Both the position numbers and the translations under genes were made by a program. Below the pieces are notes generated by a model. It was not told the DNA's origin. It saw only the letters and a program-made list of their open reading frames with translations, and did no database searches. 64,000 bases of DNA from Dryococelus australis (Eukaryota; Arthropoda; Insecta; Phasmatodea; Phasmatidae), in the NCBI GenBank assembly GCA_029891345.1, contig CM056993.1, positions 277,652,016 through 277,716,015 of the forward strand, read 5' to 3'. Numbering within the stretch: the stretch's first letter is position 1; every line of letters starts with the position of its first letter. Shown piece by piece: positions 59,390-64,000 of this stretch.

Positions 59390-60285
59390 TCACCCTTGAT
59401 GTAACGAATGTCTGACAGCACATGGGATACGTTTTTAAAACTTCAGTGGTTTCGTATATAAATAGTACCTATTAATTTTACTGTATTATTATTGGGCGTT
59501 TTGAATAACAGTGCAGATGCGCATCTTTGCGGGATTCTACTTGTGGTACTATGACGCTTTTTCTGTAATAATTCAGTAATCAGAATAAAAATATGAAAAT
59601 GGGTATATTTCTGCTGAAGAGTGATAGCCCATGAGAAAAACAATACGAGAATACATAAAATATACATACTATGCTTTCACGACTGTTGCCTGTTTTTATA
59701 TAGGCTATAACTGAGCACTTTATCAAACATTTTACCTCTCTTGCAACACGAATATTGAGAAGAATGTTTTTACAAGAGTATAAAAGAGAAAGGATTGGAT
59801 TATTCTCTAGCGAAAACATACAAATAAAAGGAAATTTGAAGCGTGTTAAAAGTACTATGTATTTCAGACATATCTTATATACAAAATAACAAAGTATGGA
59901 AGATCTTGATGAAAGAAATGTTATTGGATGAAAACAGAAAAGAATAGGACAAGCAGCAGTATCTGTAGTATTGATTATTCGTTATTTATTTCTTGGAATT
60001 AACTCCATAGAGTGACCTAATTTAAAAAAAAATCCATTTAAGTGTTTGAACAACACAAAACATGTTTTAATATGTGTTTGAATTATGGTTTATATTATCT
60101 GATGACCTATGTCGAGAATCTCTGTTGCGTATCACTTTTGAGTTGATAAGAAATATTTCCGATAAGGTTGTTAGTTCGTTTGAAAAACTTCCACAATGCA
60201 CTTTTTATGTTGAATTAATTGTTCTGTCGATACAATCTTTACTGTAATCTTGTAGTTTTGAAATACTTTTAAATGCTCACGTAAA
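59390..60285. other. Unassigned AT-rich DNA
   Basis: No feature recognised. Confidence 0.4.
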
Positions 60286-60287
60286 CA

Positions 60288-60515
60288 TCACTCTAAATCT
60301 GAATCAGTGAGAATTTCACTATTTCAATCAGTCGACCATACCTGATTGATTCAACAGTCACATCACTGAATTTAACTTATGAATCAGTGAAAAAATGCCA
60401 GATTTCCTTCACTTGGTGATTCAGTGATATTTTACACAGATTCTTCAGTCATTTTTTTCACTGTTTACTCAGTGGTTTATTATTGACTGATGTATCAGTT
60501 GAACAGCGTGTAAAA
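60288..60515. mobile_element. CACTGATT-rich MITE, copy 3
   Basis: It begins cactctaaatctgaatcagtgag and holds many CAGTGA/TCACTG strings in both orientations. Same edge as copy 1. The right limit is approximate. Confidence 0.65.
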
Positions 60516-60884
60516 ATGGACGTCAAACAACGTGTATCAAGTGAAATAACAACGAATAGAGTTATTAAACCAATACAAAATACTTTCTAAAATGTGTTTC
60601 GGCTTTTAAAACACCATTTTACGAGGTAATGTGAGCATTCAGCCTTTCATTCCGTTATTACGTCTTTGATTTATTTTTCATGTAATCGTCACAGCGGTCT
60701 GTTTGAAGGTTTAAACTGCATATAATGTGGCGAAGAGAATGCATGTACAATTCGTTTAAAAAATCCTAACGGTGCCAATTAAACCAAAAACGAAAAGTAT
60801 GAGCATACAATTTCAATCTTCATAAATTTGCTTAAAATTGTAAGACGTACATTTTCCTCTTGATTTTCAACCAGCCTTCGTATA

Positions 60885-60960
60885 GCACATGTGATAAGGT
60901 AACGGCCTATGGGCGAGGTGTTAAGGGTGTGTGAGTTCAATCCCAGACACCTCGGAAAGA
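60885..60960 (+). mobile_element. Possible tRNA-like SINE head
   Basis: B-box-like gagttcaatcccag at about 60933-60946, preceded by a tRNA-like arm. No body or tail identified. Confidence 0.35.
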
Positions 60961-61089
60961 GTTTTTACCTAAATTACGGGAAATTCCGCAATATTAATAC
61001 TAAACTATCGTATATATGATTGTTTTACGTAATTATTTGGCTAAATTAAATAAAAACAGTATTTTATTTGCAACTACAGTCGGCTGTCA

Positions 61090-61260
61090 CTTATTCAATC
61101 AGTGAAATTGTTTCAGCTCACTAATTCAAACATTTGAAATGTTTTCACTCAAACGATAAGTGGTTTTTCACTTATTATAAGTGGAGCCATTTTCACTGAT
61201 TCGAGTAGTTTAATTTCACTGCGAATCAGTGGTTTCCCACTGATTCTAATTTAGAGTGTT
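61090..61260. mobile_element. CACTGATT-rich MITE, copy 4
   Basis: Same orientation and sequence blocks as copy 2 (36766-36928), ending ctgattctaatttagagtgtt. Confidence 0.75.
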
Positions 61261-61615
61261 ATGTAACAATTTATCTCAAAGTTGCGCAGGTATTTAAACT
61301 CGTTAAGGGCTTACGGTGTTGCAAAACATTTAAGGGCTTCGGTGGATGATAAAGTCGATTAATATACGTTTCGAGTCTGGCTTATGGTACTGGTTTTAAT
61401 ACCGCTGAATGTTTATCCTGCCCAGAGCTGTGTTACATCTATCCCGTTGTCTTCGCGATGCTGATTTACATGTTAAGCAAGAAAACCACAATTTTCACTA
61501 ATGGTTTGTTAAATCTCTGGGAGAAATATTGTACAATTACTATAGTAAGCATAAGGGATACATTCCCCATACTTCGTTGAAATAGTTCGGGAAATATACT
61601 ATAACTAGGGCCATC

Positions 61616-61902
61616 TGTTTTTTGCAAAAAGATTTAAGCGGAGGTAGACTTCAATATCCAATGAGCACACACGCAGTCTTCATTTAATTATTCGCCGCTC
61701 ACCATTTTGTGTGAAGAACGTCTGTCATATGAGTGAACCAATCAAAATTAAGTTTCTCCGATACTGACCGTACGTGATTCGCGGTCAAATAGATAGTATG
61801 CATAACAATTCAAATGATCCAATCATGAAAGTGATTCTGAACTGAAGTGCTTTAAAACGCTACTTGACCTGAAATCTCTTCGCAAAAAAACAGGTGTCCC
61901 TA
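61616..61902. mobile_element. hAT-type MITE, TAGGGACACC family, copy 3 with exact target duplication
   Basis: It is 287 bp, with left end TAGGGCCATCTGTTTTTTGC and right end AAAACAGGTGTCCCTA. The flanks actataac at 61608-61615 and actataac at 61903-61910 are an exact 8-bp duplication. The interior shares ccaatca.aattaag and tgctccgatact-like strings with the 20989 copy. Confidence 0.9.
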
Positions 61903-61914
61903 ACTATAACACTG

Positions 61915-63055
61915 TTAATATTGCTTGTTCGTGGATAGTTTATAGATTTTCATTGAAAGGAAGGCTATGCAATTTATTTTACAGTTCCTAAATGATAGAT
62001 TATAGTTTCGAAATTGTTTGAGAACATTGAAAATGCAAACAAAGAACATGGCAAGGTTTTAGTACTCTCTAATGTAGGACTATATATAGATATGCAATAC
62101 TTGTATTTTTCCTAATATAAGATTTACGTTATTACGATTATACGAATAACGAAAAAACTATCAACACCCTGATATGTAGTAAAACAAATCACTTCACTTA
62201 AATTAATTATTTTAATTGTAATGCAGGAAATGGGAGCAAAAGCACTCGATTAGCTGTTGAATATGTCCTATCATAAATTTACACAATATGCCCCTTATAT
62301 TTAATGTCTGTCCGACTGTATCTCAGCAATGACACGAGTTCGTAAAAAATTTCCGGAAGTAGGAACGACTGATGAAAATTAGAAATGCGTTTTACAATAC
62401 ATAACATATTCGTGACGAATTGAAAATCAACTGGAAATAATCTCTTCAATAACACCACATTTCAATTGATAGCTAACATTCATTAACCGATCACTGAACT
62501 ACCGTAATATGAAAACAAAGGTTGAATATTGCACGACCATCGAGAAAGAGTACTTGGGGAATTCGTAAACTAATCACAAATAATAGAAATAGGAATAGGA
62601 CTGAGAAAACCTGCCCTCTAGATGGCAATACAAGCTCAAAAAAATAAATCAAATTTCCAAATCACTGAAGAAATAGTGCATAAAACACTTACATACAGTT
62701 CATTCATCACATCATCTACGAACAATTTAAGGTGTTCGGTACATTAGGACGATTAAACTAAACAAAGCCATAGAAAATGTTTCTTTACGTATATTAAGGA
62801 AAAGGGTCACCGAAATAGACATACGTCGCCAATTGAAATTAAGTGTGGACTAAGAAATTACATTTTAGAGGATCATTCTTCTGCAATGTTTTCTGTTAAA
62901 AACCAGAATATGGACCTCGGATATTCCCACAGAGTGTAGGTAAATGTGTCTGCAGGAGTAATAGTTCGTTACTTTATGGAGAATTAGATCGAATGTGGTT
63001 CCATAATTTGTTGCTACTTAAAATACTAAGTAACCTGCATGTAGTACTTCAGACC
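61915..63055. other. Unassigned AT-rich DNA
   Basis: No feature recognised. Confidence 0.4.
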
Positions 63056-63058
63056 ATT

Positions 63059-63463
63059 TCAAATGTGTGCTGCAGAATCGTTAATCAAGCAAAATAAATT
63101 GTGATTATTTTTCATTTTTTTCGGATGAAGTGCATCACATAAATGTAGATTGGCGAATATTATACGAATTCCCGTACAGTATACGACGAAACCTGAAAAT
63201 CTGGTTTGATTTGAATTATTAGTGTGGCCACACTGGCAAGTGAAGCCGAACCTCCAAAGGCGAACGGACAGGGCGATGAGGGCTTCGCCAGGCGCTGGTG
63301 ACGTCGTGCGCAGTAGCCGACGAAACTGGTCGGCCGCTTGCCTTCCCCCTGCACACGATTCATCTATCGCCTCAATCACTGAGCGAGCCACGTCCTCAAC
63401 TGATGTCGATCGCCGAGGTGAGGCCTTATTTATATGCTTCCCTGCGAAACTGTCAAAGGTCAA
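63059..63463 (-). CDS. Unidentified GC-richer open frame, possible exon
   Basis: A 134-codon minus frame whose first half is GC-richer and protein-like (RRSTSVEDVARSVIEAIDE, then ADQFRRLLRTTSPAPGEAL), with an amphipathic-helix pattern. The second half, after about 63240, is AT-rich and chance-like. A possible acceptor (tttcgcag on the minus strand, about 63441-63448) stands just inside the left end, so a real exon may span about 63240-63440. I do not recognise the family. It could also be part of a retroelement. Confidence 0.35.
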   Translation of the reverse strand: MTFDSFAGKHINKASPRRSTSVEDVARSVIEAIDESCAGGRQAADQFRRLLRTTSPAPGEALIALSVRLWRFGFTCQCGHTNNSNQTRFSGFVVYCTGIRIIFANLHLCDALHPKKMKNNHNLFCLINDSAAHI

Positions 63464-63550
63464 ATATGTGAGTAATTCCTCTGCATTGCCCTCTCCAGTA
63501 ATAAAATAAACATGAAAAGAGATCTAAGAAATAATCAGTATCATTAAAAG

Positions 63551-63552
<2 letters not shown>

Positions 63553-63605
<53 letters not shown>
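63553..63605. repeat. (TA)n microsatellite
   Basis: About 26 uninterrupted TA units. Confidence 0.97.
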
Positions 63606-63608
<3 letters not shown>

Positions 63609-63609
63609 G

Positions 63610-64000
63610 TTTTCTAAAAGCCCACACCACAAGAGAATATATACAAAAATATCATGCAATTCATTATGTAGAAATGGCTACTGCAAAAAGTTAGTACTAT
63701 GCCTCCATCAGACAGAGTACTAAAGAGTCGGCTAAAAAAAACTGTACAAAATTAATTTGGTGCCAACACAGTGCAAATGTACATTGCTACTGAGTGTATC
63801 CATACGGCAGGGTATTAATCTCATTATCCATTACTTTACGCTTATCATCATGCATTGTTAAATCCAATTTGCTGCTGATTTTTGTATACACGCCGTGGTG
63901 ATGAGACCTGATGTTGTTGATTTATACCAGCATTCTTGTTTGCTGTAGTAATAATATTTTGTAGTCCTCAAATGTTATGTTGTTCTTGATTGATGACTTC
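63610..64000. other. Unassigned right edge
   Basis: No feature recognised. Confidence 0.45.

Overview
This is an AT-rich, gene-poor stretch of a large animal genome that is dominated by repeats. Decayed genes with GT-AG introns, tRNA-derived SINEs, TA-flanked Tc1/mariner-type elements, 8-bp-flanked hAT-type elements and long microsatellites all point to a eukaryote. The transposon families (Mutator-like transposase/YqaJ, pogo with PHD finger, Jockey-like LINE, and a SINE head containing ggtggcgcagtgg) point to an arthropod, probably an insect with a large genome. The species cannot be named from the sequence. No intact host protein-coding gene is visible. Nothing suggests bacterial or organellar DNA, and there is no rRNA gene, CRISPR array or convincing functional tRNA gene.

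Layout. 1-5.6 kb: microsatellites, a reverse-strand SINE and a 1.57-kb non-autonomous hAT-like element (1923-3495). 5.6-14 kb: a decayed multi-exon copy of a Mutator-like transposase + YqaJ exonuclease gene. Its exons can be read at 9463-13957, and a phase-compatible candidate first exon lies at 5601-5704. 14-25 kb: mostly unassigned DNA with hAT MITEs, a GGCTGTTCAC-type TA-flanked MITE family and a perfect 98-bp tandem duplication. 25.8-27.1 kb: a CRE plus TATA promoter-like block followed by two short candidate exons, each ending in a good splice donor; this is the best hint of a host gene. 28.1-28.9 kb: a candidate solo LTR on the minus strand. 30-37 kb: more MITEs, a SINE and an unclassified dispersed repeat with a second copy at 54 kb.

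37.4-43.8 kb: a nearly full-length Jockey-like LINE on the minus strand. It has ORF1 with CCHC knuckles and ORF2 with endonuclease and reverse transcriptase, broken by one nonsense codon and two frameshifts. 48.56-51.85 kb: an element with 206-bp terminal inverted repeats, into which a pogo-type transposon seems to have inserted; its transposase ends in a PHD finger. Both sit inside an older degenerate repeat array. 52.4-52.9 kb: a Tc1 transposase fossil. 54-64 kb: MITEs, a 78-bp-arm hairpin at 57.6 kb, a minisatellite at 57.8-58.3 kb, and a small GC-richer open frame near the right end.

The autonomous families (LINE, pogo, Tc1, Mutator-like) are all dead copies here. The many short inverted-repeat elements are non-autonomous and must have been moved by transposases encoded elsewhere. 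Where the same MITE family recurs several times in 64 kb (TA-flanked GGCTGTTCAC family, hAT TAGGGACACC family, CACTGATT-rich family), copies with matching target duplications can be compared within the window.
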